This document shows positions 42,400-53,196 of a stretch of DNA of 64,000 nt, in pieces (positions within the stretch are counted from its first letter, which is position 1; every line of letters begins with the position of its first letter). Under the pieces are notes generated by a model that saw only the letters and a list, made by a program, of their open reading frames with translations, searched no databases and was not told the origin of the DNA. A program made the translations under genes and the position numbers. Source of the stretch: Tanypteryx hageni (Eukaryota; Arthropoda; Insecta; Odonata; Petaluridae); NCBI GenBank assembly GCA_028673005.1, contig CM054113.1, positions 173,707,956-173,771,955 on the forward strand, written 5' to 3'.

Positions 42400-43619
42400 C
42401 ATGCGCGGATTCAAGGGGGGGGGGCGATCGCCCCCCCCCCCCCTTGGGTACTCTCTGGGACAAGAGAATAAGCAGGCTGTCAGCTGGCTGGATGGTTTCT
42501 TCAGTAGGCTTAGGTTATTGAATAGATTCTTCTTCGAAATTTCCCATGCTTCTTGTCTTTTTGTCGCTGCGGACGTATTGTCCTAGAAAAAGGGTCTGTT
42601 GGAGATATTGTCACCCTGGGCGGTGCTGAAACTTGCTAATTGGGGTGGTGGGGAGGAGAATGGGATTCCCAGGATTTTCAACGAATGGCGAGTGAAGGGG
42701 AAGGAACCTAACCACGTGGGACATTGCCTTCGAATGCGCTCAATGTGCGCACTCCGGTCGCCTAACCTTTTGGAGAACCCTCGCACCGGGTGCGGTAAAG
42801 ATAGTATCTTATGAATCCTCTCTCTTTCGAACCGCGAGTAGGGGCGATGGCCATGTCAACGACCTACGCTATCGGCTAGGTGCCGGTAAAAGGATGAAAT
42901 AAAGCCATCGGTTTTTGCCTTGGTTCTCCTTCCACCCTCATTCACTGGTGTCGGTTCGTTTTGTTCTTAGGAATGGCTATAATTTAAGAATCTTTTTAGA
43001 TGTCTCTTTTTTGGGTTTACCCAAAAGGACTACAATGATATTTCTAAATACACATTCTGGAATTTACCCCCCCCCCCCCCCGTTTGCTTAGAGTGCTTCC
43101 CCACTTCTGAGCTCTTCCATCTCCCAAAATCCTTTACAAGGGACCTTTCTCTATCTTGGGTTTTCCCATCATTGTTTTCAAGAGCTTACGAGCGTTTTAA
43201 GATCATTCATTCAGTGATTCGCTAGCGCGTGTGTGATAGTTTACCGAAGAAGTGCTATAAGTTGCAAGTGTCGCAGAAGTATATAGTCGGTACAGACAAT
43301 CAGGTTTTGCGTTTTATCGTGTCCCACAATTTAGCATTAAAGCAGCAGTTCTACAAGTATTCGAAATACCATCACTTCAAGAGTGATTATTACTTCGTTG
43401 GAGATAGTCGACGAACATGCAGCGGAAGAATTCTACAATTATATGTAAGTGATTTCTTACGAAGTTTTTATTGTTTATTTTCTCTATATTCGAATTCAAA
43501 GCATTGAAAATGCAACAATCAATGTCTGATAAAAGTATTATTATTTTTAAAATGTTTCGAATTAATGGGCGAGGTTATTAATTTTTATCATTTGTCTGCT
43601 AAGAGAAGTTTTCTTTTAA

Positions 43620-44116
43620 AGAGAGAAATGGGTGGGGGATTAAGTAGCTTGTGCAATACACGCTGGGTAGAAAGGCATAATGCTTGTTTAATGTTTGAGA
43701 AAATGTTTTTCCACAATTACCAAGATATTGAACGATATCAGTAATTGGGATGATAGGACATCTTCAACAAAGGCAGATTTACTCCTCAATAATCTCATGA
43801 CAAGCGAATTCATTGTTTCGATGTAATGCGTTACTTTTATTTTTTCTTAACACTTCCAGTTAGTAAGTCATTACAAAAAGAATCGCTAGATCTGTATTCA
43901 GATATAAAATGCATTGAGGACATCATTTGCTTATTAGATTGTGAAAGGAAAAGGGTTGAAGAAGTATTTAATAGAATTTGGAAAAGCGCTAATGAATTTG
44001 CAGATATTTTGCAATTAAAGCTCATTAAGCCATGGTATGCATCAAGACGAATTAACTGTTCGGAAACCGCTGAGGAATACTATCGACGTAATGTATTTAT
44101 CCCAAGATTGTTAGTG
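43620..44116 (+). pseudogene. hAT transposase, 5' part
   Basis: The + strand reads CNTRWVERHNACLMFEKM, then in a shifted frame SNWDDRTSSTKADLLLNNLM, then LPVSKSLQKESLDLYSDIKC, DIICLLDCERKRVEEVFNRI and EEYYRRNVFIP. This is the RW-ERH through Y-R-VF-P stretch preceding the dimerisation domain in 52-kDa-repressor/THAP12-like hAT transposases. The zinc finger and first catalytic region are not recognisable upstream. At 44116 the frame is cut by LINE B. Confidence 0.8.
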
Positions 44117-44194
44117 CCTGGCTGTCGAAGGGTAAGGACGTGCCTTTCACTTCCTCCTGCGAGAGCTTCTGACATGCGGGTGACCGGCGCTTTA

Positions 44195-45040
44195 ATCTAC
44201 ATCTACATCTATATATTACCCTGAAAGTACTTTGACGGAGGATGGCAGGGGGTGCCGCGCACCAAATTCCTAACTAATTATTATTCACAGTTATCTATTG
44301 TGGTCACGTATTGACCTAGGGAAAAAGGACTCCTTATACCTCTCCGTCCTACTATCTATTTCGCGAATCTTGTCCTCATTATCCCTCCGTCCGATATACG
44401 TTGGTTGTTGAATAATATCCTTCATTTCATTTACAAATATCTCCGACCTATATTTATCTAGAAGCTTAAGTCTCGCCTGTAATCCACGATCTTTCAACGA
44501 TGGCCAACTCAACTCTTCAATGAGTAACGTAACGCTCTGTTTTTTATCGTAATTCTTTTTCACGAATCTAGCTGCTCGCCGCTGTATTTCTTCTAAATCC
44601 TTTATGAGTCCCCTCTGATATGGATCCCAAACCGCTGCTGCGTATTCCATTTGAGGTCTAACCAAGGATAAATAACAGGATTCTCTCACCTTTTCCGTGC
44701 TTTTCCTGACTATTCTACGCACAAAAGCCAACTTCTTATTTGCCGCACCTATCACTCGTCTTATGTGGGTGTCCCAAGACAGGTCACGATTCAAGGTTAC
44801 CCCGAGATATTTCACGGATTCCGAAACAGGAATGCTCTCACCATCTATCGAGTAGGTAAACACGGACGATGGGCTTCTAGATTTCCAAAAGTTTAGAACG
44901 TTACTCTTTTCCTGATTGATTTCTAGCTGCCATTCCTTGCACCAAACAGATAACGCATCCAGATTATCCTGAAGCTGACGATGGTCGCTAGGACCACTAA
45001 TTTCTCTATAGACTACGGTGTCATCCGCAAAAAGCCTGAT
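44195..45040 (-). mobile_element. 5'-truncated LINE of the B subfamily, inserted in LINE B (LINE C)
   Basis: On the minus strand the fragment starts abruptly at AATCAGGCTTTTTGC-like sequence (45040), inside the RT catalytic region, and runs to the 3' hairpin and the ATCTACATC-repeat tail at 44195. Its protein is nearly identical in wording to the LINE B ORF2 C-terminus (KYLGVTLNRDLSWDTHIRRV). Sequence on both sides belongs to the LINE B 5' region, so it inserted after LINE B. Confidence 0.85.
44291..45038 (-). pseudogene. LINE C ORF2 fragment (RT end and C-terminal domain)
   Basis: It begins at the FADDTVVYRE catalytic box and continues WCKEWQLEINQEKSNVLNF, SVKYLGVTLNRDLSWDTHI, RPQMEYAAAVWDPYQRG and QRRAARFVKKNYDKKQSVT to the stop at about 44291. 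There is no start region, as expected of a 5'-truncated LINE copy. It retains a segment (about 100 residues after RRIVR) that LINE B has lost, so it shows what the complete B-subfamily C-terminus looks like. Confidence 0.85.
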
Positions 45041-45512
45041 AGCAGTAGCTGTAGCAGTTGTCCTTCCGTAGCTGTATCGTTGTGTAGCAGCAGAAGTAGA
45101 GTCGAAGTAACCGTAATGATAAGTAGAACTAACATTTATTTATATTATTTATTGTAGTATCTCTTAATCCCAATATCGTTATTTTTCAGTATTGTTTTTT
45201 CTAGCACTTGCTTTTAAAAAAACTCATATTCAAGTAGTAATTGTTACTGTAAGAACTCTACGCTGTTTGTGTACTAACTTAACCTGTTTTAACTTGATTA
45301 TCGCTGTTGGTGTACTAATTTAAATTGTTTTAACGCTTGCTTGTGTGTCTATCTTGCCTGTTCGCTAACATTGTTTGTGCGGTGAGTCAGCGCTTCCCTT
45401 TCACTTTTTATCTGCGTTCCTCTCTAGCGTAGACCTTAAGTCCACGAATTAGTTAGTCATTTAGTATAACCTTAGCTTGAAGTTTAATTTAATTCGTAGC
45501 TAGTACAGATTA

Positions 45513-46541
45513 GTGTTTAGGATGGCTTCACCTAGGATTCCCGTTTCCTCCTTTCTATGCGACGCTGATTTCGAGGGAATGAGGTCTCGAATCACGGAGC
45601 TGGTAAGAGTGGTTACGGACCTCCGTCGGAGGGTGGCAAGAGCGGAGTCGGCCCTTGTTCGTGTTGGGAGAGCGCATCCATCCCTGAGAACTGACTGCGC
45701 CAGGATGGCGACTCGGGTGCGCTCGAGTGCGGAAATCGGTGGTGTGATCGAGGGTATTTGTGGGACCTCTTCGGGGGCTGGGGTCGCTCCAATCCTGAAA
45801 CCCAACGATTGGAGAGTGGTCTCCAACCGGGGGGATCGTGGGGTGGTCCTGCGAAAGCTGGGAGCTGGGAATGCCTCGGCAGACCCTCTTCCAGTTTGCA
45901 ATCGGTTCGCGGCGTTGTCGGAGGACGACACTTCGGCCGATGCTCTCGCATCCACTCCCGTCTCTTTGGCGGAGGCTGGATCTATGGGAAGTCGGGGTGG
46001 GAAGGGAGGGCTCTTAGTAATAGGTAGTTCTAATGTCCGGCGTGTTATGGCTCCCTTGCTAACTCGGGCCCGCCGGGAGAGAGTGGCTGAGCGGGTGTTC
46101 TCCAGGTGTATACCAGGAGGAACGGTCCCCCAAGTGACGAGGGCGGTACGGGAGTTGGTGGAGTCAACGGGTTGCTCTAGGCTGCGGTTGGTGGTCCATG
46201 TTGGGACTAATGACGCCTCGAAGTGCGGGTCCGAGGAGATTCTAAGTTCTTTTGAGGACTTGGTCGCCGAGGTCACTCGTGTCCGAGAGGAGTTGGGTTC
46301 TGATGTGCGGCTCACCATTTGTAGTATTGTCCCGCGGATTGACTGTGGTTCGGAGGTGGCGGGGCTAAACCAAAGGCTATGGAATTTCTATGTGGGCATG
46401 GGAGTCGACTTCGTTGATCTCCGGCCGGTTCTCGGATCGTGTAGGGTACCCCTAAACGGCTCTGGAGTCCATTACACGACCGAGGCTTCACAGAGTGTAG
46501 CGTATAGGATCTTCGACCATGGTAGGTCTTTTTTAGATTAG
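45513..46541 (+). CDS. LINE B ORF1: coiled coil plus SGNH esterase-like domain, 342 residues, intact
   Basis: Start MASPRIPVSSFLC matches the ORF1 of LINE A (MASPRTPVSSFLC), confirming the ATG. A coiled coil (RSRITELVRVVTDLRRRVAR) is followed by a variable linker and the SGNH blocks IGSSNVRRVM, PGGTVPQVTR and VVHVGTNDASK. The last block SGVHYTTEASQ again has Ser in place of the canonical Asp of D-x-x-H. Both ORF1s lack the Asp-Ser-Asn 'GDSN' form in block I, reading GSSN. The frame is intact although ORF2 downstream is broken. Confidence 0.85.
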   Translation: MFRMASPRIPVSSFLCDADFEGMRSRITELVRVVTDLRRRVARAESALVRVGRAHPSLRTDCARMATRVRSSAEIGGVIEGICGTSSGAGVAPILKPNDWRVVSNRGDRGVVLRKLGAGNASADPLPVCNRFAALSEDDTSADALASTPVSLAEAGSMGSRGGKGGLLVIGSSNVRRVMAPLLTRARRERVAERVFSRCIPGGTVPQVTRAVRELVESTGCSRLRLVVHVGTNDASKCGSEEILSSFEDLVAEVTRVREELGSDVRLTICSIVPRIDCGSEVAGLNQRLWNFYVGMGVDFVDLRPVLGSCRVPLNGSGVHYTTEASQSVAYRIFDHGRSFLD

Positions 46542-46615
46542 AGAGTAGGGTAGGGTGTAGGCGTAATCGGAGATTTCATAGGGGTATCGAGTGTAATACA
46601 GTTTCTGGTCGCGAA

Positions 46616-49161
46616 GTGAGAGAGTCCACCTGCAAAAGCCGTAATAGAGCAGTTAATGCTTCGGGCGATAGCGAGAAATTAAATATTGTAGTTTTAAACT
46701 GCCGCAGCATTCGTAGGAAGTCTGCCGAATTCGAACACGTAATTCGCACGTTGCATGCTGATGTAATTATAGGTACGGAAAGTTGGCTCACTGAAGATAT
46801 CGCTAGCCAAGAAATTTTTCCGAAAAGCTATAGAGTGTACAGAAAAGACCGTGCCAATAGAATAGGTGGCGGAGTATTTTTGGAAATAAGTGAAAAGTAC
46901 GATAGTTGTCAGATCCCTATTATCGATGAAACGACCGAGAGCGTGTGGTGCCGCCTAGGTAATGATAATTCGAAAAAGATATATTTATGCTCATTTTACA
47001 GACCACCTAATGCCAAAGTTGATTATATTTTAAGTTTAGAGAGGCAATTAGCCGAGCTTAGATCTGTTATGAACGACGGTTATGTGATAATTGGAGGCGA
47101 TTTTAACTTACCGTCAATCGATTGGGAAAACCTATGTTTCGTTACGGGAGGTAAAGAACGCGAATCGTGTGAAGCATTAATTGACACGTTTCATGAATAT
47201 TCCTTAATCCAGATGGTACGAAAAGCCACGCGTTCGGGCAATGTTCTCAACTTGCTTGCTTCTAACATCCCACATAGGATAACTAAGGTATCCATAGAGG
47301 AGGGACTTAGCTGTGTATGCCGAGTGCGAATTAAAGCTCAAAAGACATCCTAAGCTCCTTCGGAATGTATACGCTTTCGCCAAGGCCGACTTTAAAAGTT
47401 TCAGCTTACATCTCAGAAGTACCTTTGTCAGTTATCGTTAAAAGACAGAACGATTAGGTATGGAGCCATCATGGTTATTATTTAAGGATATACTAGGAAA
47501 AGGTAACAATAGATTTATCCCCAGTAAGTTAAAATCTGATAAGAAAGAACCTCGTTGGTTTAATAAGGAAGTCAGGATTGCCTTAAGACGACGCAAAATT
47601 GAAAAACATACCTACCACCGCTTCCGATGAGTATCGCACAGCTATAGTCCATGAGTATAACAGTGCCCGCGTATTAGCCAGAAAAACCATGCGTAACGCA
47701 TTTAACACCTTCCGGAATGAGGTATTAAATACAAAATTGAAGGAGGATCCAAAAGCGTTCTGGTCCTATGTAAGAGAAGTCAAGGGGGGGGGGGTCCTTC
47801 AATACCCTCCCTGCGATGTGATTCCGGAGACATCCTTCACGATGGGGAGGATAAAGCTAATCTATTAAACGTTTACTTCGCGAAGGCGTTCACGGTAGAT
47901 GGAGATAGACTTGAAGATAATCTTATTCCCGATGGATGTACTCGGATGGATAATATTAAAATCTCTGAGGCAGGAATAGCGAAGCAACTGGGTGCGATAA
48001 AGCCCAACAAAAACCCAGGACCAGAAGGATTTCCCGCGCGTGTATTAAAAGAACTAGCAGAAGAAATAGCTCCCTTCCTTCGGATAGTATTCGAGAAATC
48101 CCTTTCTCTCTGTGAGGTTCCTGATGATTGGAGACTAGCACACGTCACACCCATTTATAAGGGAGGTGACAAAGAAAACCCCGAAAATTATAGGCCGATT
48201 TCTCTAACATCATTATCATGTAAGATTTTTGAGCACATAATTGTTAGCAACACAATGCGTTATCTCGAGAGTAGATCGCTGTTAGTCAGTTGTCAACATG
48301 GCTTCAGAAAAGGTAGATCCTGTGACACCCAACTCGGTCTGTTTGTGAATGATGTTTTATCATGCGGAGATAATAATAAACAGGTCGATGCAGTGTTCCT
48401 TGGTTTTAGAAAAGCTTTTGACAAGGTTCCCCACCGTAAGTTGTAATTAAAATTGGGAAATATTGGCGTTAATGTTAAAGTCATTAACTGGGTTCGCGCT
48501 TTCCTTTGGAATAGAAAACAAAAAGTAGTCATCGATGGTAAGTCCTCGCGTGTGGAAGATGTAGTCGCTGGAGTGCCGCAGGGTAGTATGTAAGTATGAT
48601 CGGACCTATGCTTTTCTTGCTTTATATAAACGACATCAGCTCAGTTGTAAAAAGTAATATCAGGCTTTTTGCGAATGACACCGTAGTCTATAGAGAAATT
48701 AGTGGTCCTAGCGACCATCGTCAGCTTCAGGATGATCTGGATGCGTTATCTGTTTGGTGCAAGGAATGGCAGCTAGAAATCAATCAGAAAAAGAGTAACG
48801 TTCTAAACTTTTGGAAATCTAGAAGCCCATCGTCCGTGTTTACCTACTCGATAGATGGTGAGATCATTCCTGTTTCGGAATCCGTGAAATACCTCGGGGT
48901 AACCTTGAATCGTGACCTGTCTTGGGACACCCACATAAGACGAGTGATAGGTGCGGCACATAAGACGAGTGATAGGTGCGGCACATAAGACGAGTGATAG
49001 GTGCGGCAAATAAGAAGTTGGCTTTTGTGCGTAGAATAGTTCGACAACCAACGTATATCGGACGGAGGGATAATGAGGACAAGATTCGCGAAATAGATAG
49101 TAGGACGGAGAGGTATAAGGAGTCCTTTTTCCCTAGGACAATACGTGGTCGCAATAGATAA
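46616..49161 (+). pseudogene. LINE B ORF2, endonuclease-reverse transcriptase, multiply broken
   Basis: The endonuclease domain is open to 47353 (LNIVVLNCRSIRRKSAEFE, VIIGTESWLT, GGDFNLPSIDWENL). Frame changes then separate a linker (47599-47868), broken at a run of 11 G (47784-47794), and the RT blocks HVTPIYKGGDKENPENYRPI, FRKGRSCDTQLGLF, DAVFLGFRKAFDKVPHRKL and MLFLLYINDISSVVKSN. In the catalytic box LFANDTVVYRE the first Asp is Asn, and in DAVFLGFRKAF the expected motif A Asp is Gly. A 25-bp unit is triplicated at 48933-49007 and about 100 residues are deleted after RRIVR. Confidence 0.9.
48933..49007. repeat. 25-bp unit in three tandem copies inside LINE B ORF2
   Basis: Three consecutive copies of a 25-bp unit starting ACATAAGACGAGTGATAGG begin at 48933, 48958 and 48983. 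LINE C has a single copy at the matching place. The period is not a multiple of three, so it breaks the reading frame. Confidence 0.9.
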
Positions 49162-49250
49162 GTGAATAATAATTAGTTAGGAATTTGGTGCGCGGCACCC
49201 CCTGCCATCCACCGTCAAGGTGACTTTCAGGGTAATATGTAGATGTAGAT

Positions 49251-49794
49251 TGATACTCTCCTAGTTGATTTTTGAAGTCGTTTTTGTGATGATACACTGA
49301 AGGCATTTAATTTGGGAAATATATTACCGAAACAACTATTGTGTTTGGATCAAGTTGAGTTAGATAATACTGCAACGTCATTATGGGAAAAATATTCTGA
49401 CTTTTTAAATGTTTCCATTATTTCAAATTCGTTTATTATTTTTCTAAGCGAATTAATAATGTGGAAAACCAAATGGAAACGTGGATATAAGTGCAATAAT
49501 ATTAAAACTGGCATGAGTGTCTGTGAAGTTTTCAGTATGTGCGACGAGGAAATTTATCCAAATTGCTATATTTTATTAAAAATTTTACTCACTCTTCCTA
49601 TAAGTGTTGCTAGCTCTGAACACAGCTTTTCGGCTTTGCGAAAATTAAAAACTTGGTTGCGGAACAGAATGAGTGAAGAAAGACTTGTGGGTTTGGCGTT
49701 ACTCCATATACATCAAGATATTCATCTAGACCCGGAAGAGATTTTAGATCGTTTTGCTAATTCTGGCAATCGACGACTTGATTTTTTATTGTGA
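49251..49794 (+). pseudogene. hAT transposase, 3' part with dimerisation domain
   Basis: The continuation of the 43620-44116 fragment on the far side of LINE B reads IDTLLVDF, a stop, SRFCDDTLKAF, then an open frame from 49312. That frame contains DQVELDNTATSLWEKYSDFL, YPNCYILLKILLTLPISVAS and SEHSFSALRKLKTWLRNRMS-EERLVGLALLHIH, the hAT C-terminal dimerisation signature. Stop at 49792-49794. The order and frame fit one transposase gene cut by LINE B. Confidence 0.85.
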
Positions 49795-49983
49795 TTTTTT
49801 AAATAAAATGTTAAGAAGTGCTATACAAAGTTAATAAAATGTCACAGATACCCGATTTAAATATATTTTTTCTCTTTTACATTATGTGAAACATAAGCCT
49901 TATACATCATTTTCGCAAAATATGGATTATTATAAGGGAGGTCAATGTATGCGTGGTTTTCAAAATATATTTCACCTAAAATA

Positions 49984-49988
<5 letters not shown>

Positions 49989-50033
<45 letters not shown>

Positions 50034-50038
50034 CTATA
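49989..50038. repeat. (TA)n microsatellite
   Basis: About 25 uninterrupted TA units near the right end of the hAT element. Confidence 0.97.
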
Positions 50039-50186
50039 CTATTATTTCTTGTGATGATCTCTTTAAAAAGTCCTGAATATAATTTTGACGAATATAGGGA
50101 GATTTGAAAATTTTCCTATTTACGAGGATAATAGTACTTAATCGCCCCCCCCCTGGGAGGTTTCTAGATCCGCCCTTGACTCGAAT

Positions 50187-50625
50187 GAGATTTTTCCACC
50201 TGGTTTCACGGTATATAGAAGAAATCGCGAATCTAGAGGAGTAGGGATTTTCATTTGTGTCAAAGACTGCTTTCAATGCACACTTGAATGGGTAAGAAAC
50301 GATTGCGAGGCAATGTGTATAAAATTAAGAAATCCTTTCTTCAAAAAGCAAATCGATATTATAGCAGCGTATAGGAAACCGGGAGAGGATTATTATTTGT
50401 TAGAAATGTTAGCGAACTTATTCATCGAAAATACGTTAACGCAGGACATACTAATTGCAGGAGACCAAAACTTACCTTCGGTTGAGTGGGATGGGTCATC
50501 AGCGGGGGGCGGGAGGGGTCAGGAATTGGCAAACAGCCTTATCTATGAAGGGGGATTCACGCAGGTAGTAAGACGGCCAACCAGGGGGGGGTAACATTCT
50601 CGATGTCTTTCTTTTAAGGCTGCAG
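50187..50625 (+). pseudogene. LINE D endonuclease, 3' piece
   Basis: Continues the 42276-42399 fragment: EIFPPGFTVYRRNRESRGVG, IFICVKDCF, CIKLRNPFF, IIAAYRKPGEDYYLLE, LIAGDQNLPSVEW (in place of the usual GDFN) and VVRRPTRGG. The frame then breaks at a run of eight G (50584-50591), after which NILDVFLLR continues in another frame. After about 50625 the similarity ends; no RT domain follows. The element is a different lineage from LINEs A-C (SYRKPG-type endonuclease). Confidence 0.8.
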
Positions 50626-51170
50626 CTGAGACTCTCAAAAGAATACAATTGGAGTCTCCAATTTGAAGAAGTTGATTAGTTGGAAAAGAAGTCTCGATGA
50701 GTGAGGAAGTGTAGTGATGAGTGTATCTCTTACTGTGGAAAAGTGCATTTTTTGGAAGAATGGAAGCATCCGAGCAATATTGACGCTACAGATCTCGAAC
50801 ATCAACAAATCGGGTACTTTTCCAGAAAGCTCCCCGCGGCCTTTTTTTCACATTTTTTGCACATCCTGAATTTCGGAAACCCTGTGGAGTTTCCACTGGT
50901 AAGTCTAAACTCACCATTAAAATTGGAAAAGTATTTAATGGAGAAATTGTGAGTGCGGATTCTATGCAGATAAGCTGTTTTCCTCGAATCACACGAGCAT
51001 TTATTTCATCTCGTTGGCCTCGTGGTCGGTGAAATTCTAATATATATAAAACAAAGTAGGCTGCTTTGATAAGTGTTGTCTGTGAAATTACATTAGTGAT
51101 ATGTAGTAAATAGCCGTATAGTAGTGGCCTTTAAATATGTTATACTACATTATTTCATTTCTAATTAGAT
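50626..51170. other. Unassigned spacer
   Basis: Short open frames at 50701-50992 on both strands show no domain I recognise. No repeat termini are evident. Confidence 0.35.
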
Positions 51171-51325
51171 AGTTTGCTGCTGTTACGGAGAGTACCGGCA
51201 GTTATTTTTATCCAAGTAAAGCACTGCTTATAGACGTAAGATAGGCTACTCGCATTCTAGTGCAAATGAAAAAGTGAGAAACTGTCCTTTCAAAACTCTT
51301 TGGTTTACCCCTTAGATAGATAAAT

Positions 51326-53070
51326 ATGAGTAGTAAAAGAAAACAAATTTCAATATTATCATTTGTGAAGAAGTCGCGGGGAAATATGCATAGTAAACAA
51401 AAAGATGGTGAGAAAATTAATTTCAGCGAACATAGTGACCTCATCGATAGTGCATCATTGCAAGAAAAAGAGCCGTGTTCGTCGTTCGCACTGGTTACTG
51501 GATGTACTCCGGAGACAGATGCGGACAATAAAGGTAACCCTAATGATATAGCTAACTTTTTGAAATCGAAAAAATATTGTTCTGGTAAGAAACTCCTGGA
51601 AGTTTTTAATAGTTTATGGTCACCAGATGCTAAATATAAATTTCCTGTCAAGAATATTAAAGGCAAAAATTTAAGGCGCCAAGCACAATGGCTTGAAAAA
51701 TGGCATTGGGTATGTTATTCGGAATTAATGAATGGTCTATTCTGCAAATATTGTGTGCTATTTTCTCCATTAAGAGTAGGAGTGCATAGGGAGCAAAATC
51801 CGGGTAAATTTGTTTCAGAAGCTTTCAACAAATGGAACCATGCCTTAGAATATTTTGAGAAGCATGGAAAATTGTCATATCATACACGAAGCTTGGAAAT
51901 ATTTTACAATTTAAAGAAAATTAATGTGAAAAAAGTGCTCCCGATTGATTTGATTTTAGATTAAAACAAAGCAGTGGAAGTAGCAAAAAACAGGGAAATA
52001 CTTGGCTCAATAATAAAAACTCCTATTTTGCGGGAAGCAGGGGATCCCCTTACGAGGACATTTAGATTATGGCCCTTTAAATGTCGAAGAAACCCCTGAA
52101 AAAAATGAGGGAAATTTTAGAGCATTACTTAGAATGCGTGTGGAAGCAGGAGACGAAATTTTAAGGAATCATTTTAAAAGTTGTGAAGAAATTCCTACGT
52201 GAGCTGGAGAACACAAAATTAAATCATTTCTTCCATAAATGATATAATTTTAAGGGATATTGCAAATCGCATCAATAAGAGTAAGTGTTTCAGTATAATA
52301 GCAGATGAAACTACTGATGTTGCTGGGATAGAACAGTTTGCTCTTGCTGCTCGATTCATTGAAAATGATACTGTCCAAGAACAGTTTATACAATTTATAC
52401 CGGTTGTCAGTAGAACAGGACAAAGTCTTGCCACACATTTGATAGATTTTTTCAATATTTCAAAATTAATTTAAAATTTCTCAGAGGTCAAGGATATGAT
52501 GGGGCTAGTGCAATGAGTGGACAGTTCCAAGGAGTTCAAGCTCATATTAAAAAACACTTCCCCTCTGCATTATATGTGCATTGTAGCTCACACAGTTTAA
52601 ACCTAGCGATTTCAGATTCTTCTAATTTACCCAATATCAGAAACTGTGTGGGAATAGTGGGTAAAATCTATAATTTTTTTCACACTCCATTGAGGCAAAA
52701 TGTTTTAATAAGAAATATTGAAAAACACTGCCCTCTTTCTAGAAAACGAAAATTAGTTCAAATGTGTGGCACGAGATGGATTGAAAGACATGATTCGATA
52801 CTAATTTCTTTGCTGACTATAAATAAGGTATTTGCTCTTACTAAAAGGTTGAGTGAATATTTAATAACAGTTAATATTGATTTGAAGAAGGCAATGAGCT
52901 ATGCTGACTCGGTCATTGAAGGACTTGAAAGTTTAAACGTTAAATCTGAATCAGTTTTCAAAGAGATTTTTGAAATGGCCATAAAGCTTCTTCGTTCCCA
53001 TGGGTTTCTAAATTGGGGAAATAAAAATTTAACTTCGGTTTCAGAGGCCTCATACCGGGTTTCATAATAC
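51326..53070 (+). pseudogene. hAT transposase (TTF zinc finger, DUF4371), decayed
   Basis: The first part (51326-51964) has a Lys/Ser-rich start, then a TTF-type zinc finger region: LRRQAQWLEKWHWVCYSELM, GLFCKYCVLFSP, AFNKWNHALEYFEKHGKLSY. After several stops the DUF4371-like middle continues with IINRINKSK-like sequence, FSIIADETTDVAGIEQFAL (a conserved catalytic Asp-Glu region) and LRGQGYDGASAMSG. A second open frame (52513-53067) then holds GVQAHIKKHFPSALYVHCSS, HSLNLAISDS and CGTRWIERHDSI. The C-terminal dimerisation block is missing; the copy ends near 53040. This is a different hAT copy from that at 43.6-49.8 kb. Confidence 0.82.
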
Positions 53071-53148
53071 TTTCACTTTCACCTCGGGTTACGTAATAGA
53101 AAACATGTTCCCATGGGTTTCTAAATTGGGAAATAAAAATTTAAAAAT
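52987..53148. repeat. Duplicated 38-nt block at the hAT/polymerase boundary
   Basis: The phrase GTTCCCATGGGTTTCTAAAT followed by TGGGGAAATAAAAATTTA occurs at about 52994-53032 and again, with one G fewer, at about 53108-53146. Between them lies 75 nt of unrelated sequence (CAGAGGCCTCATACCGGG and onwards). It looks like a duplication created at a rearrangement or insertion joint. Confidence 0.7.
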
Positions 53149-53196
53149 TTGTGACGTGATAAATTATCATCTATCACAAATCCTCCATCCATGGTT

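Larger units (their letters stand above)
44117..49250 (+). mobile_element. CR1/L2-type LINE, full-length but broken (LINE B)
   Basis: Starts CCTGGCTGTCGAAG and GGACGTGCCTTTCAC, as LINE A does, and ends in the 3' hairpin and TATGTAGATGTAGAT tail. It contains an intact esterase-type ORF1 (45513-46541) and a disrupted ORF2 (46616-49161). Its 5' region is interrupted by LINE C (44195-45040). It interrupts the hAT transposase gene, which continues after 49250 in the expected order. A short AGATTG at both junctions may be the target duplication. Confidence 0.88.
42400..50178 (+). mobile_element. hAT transposon hosting two nested LINEs
   Basis: The element is flanked by perfect 8-bp copies of ACTCGAAT at 42392-42399 and 50179-50186. 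The left end CATGCGCGGATTCAAGGGG and the inverted right end CAAGGGCGGATCTAGAAACC share CA-G-GCGGAT, with long G/C runs just inside. A hAT transposase gene (43620-44116, then 49251-49794) lies on the + strand. Subtracting LINE B (44117-49250) leaves about 2.6 kb. The sequence between 42440 and 43600 (GC-richer, with a run of 15 C at 43067-43081) has no recognisable exon. A (TA)n tract precedes the right end. Confidence 0.85.
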
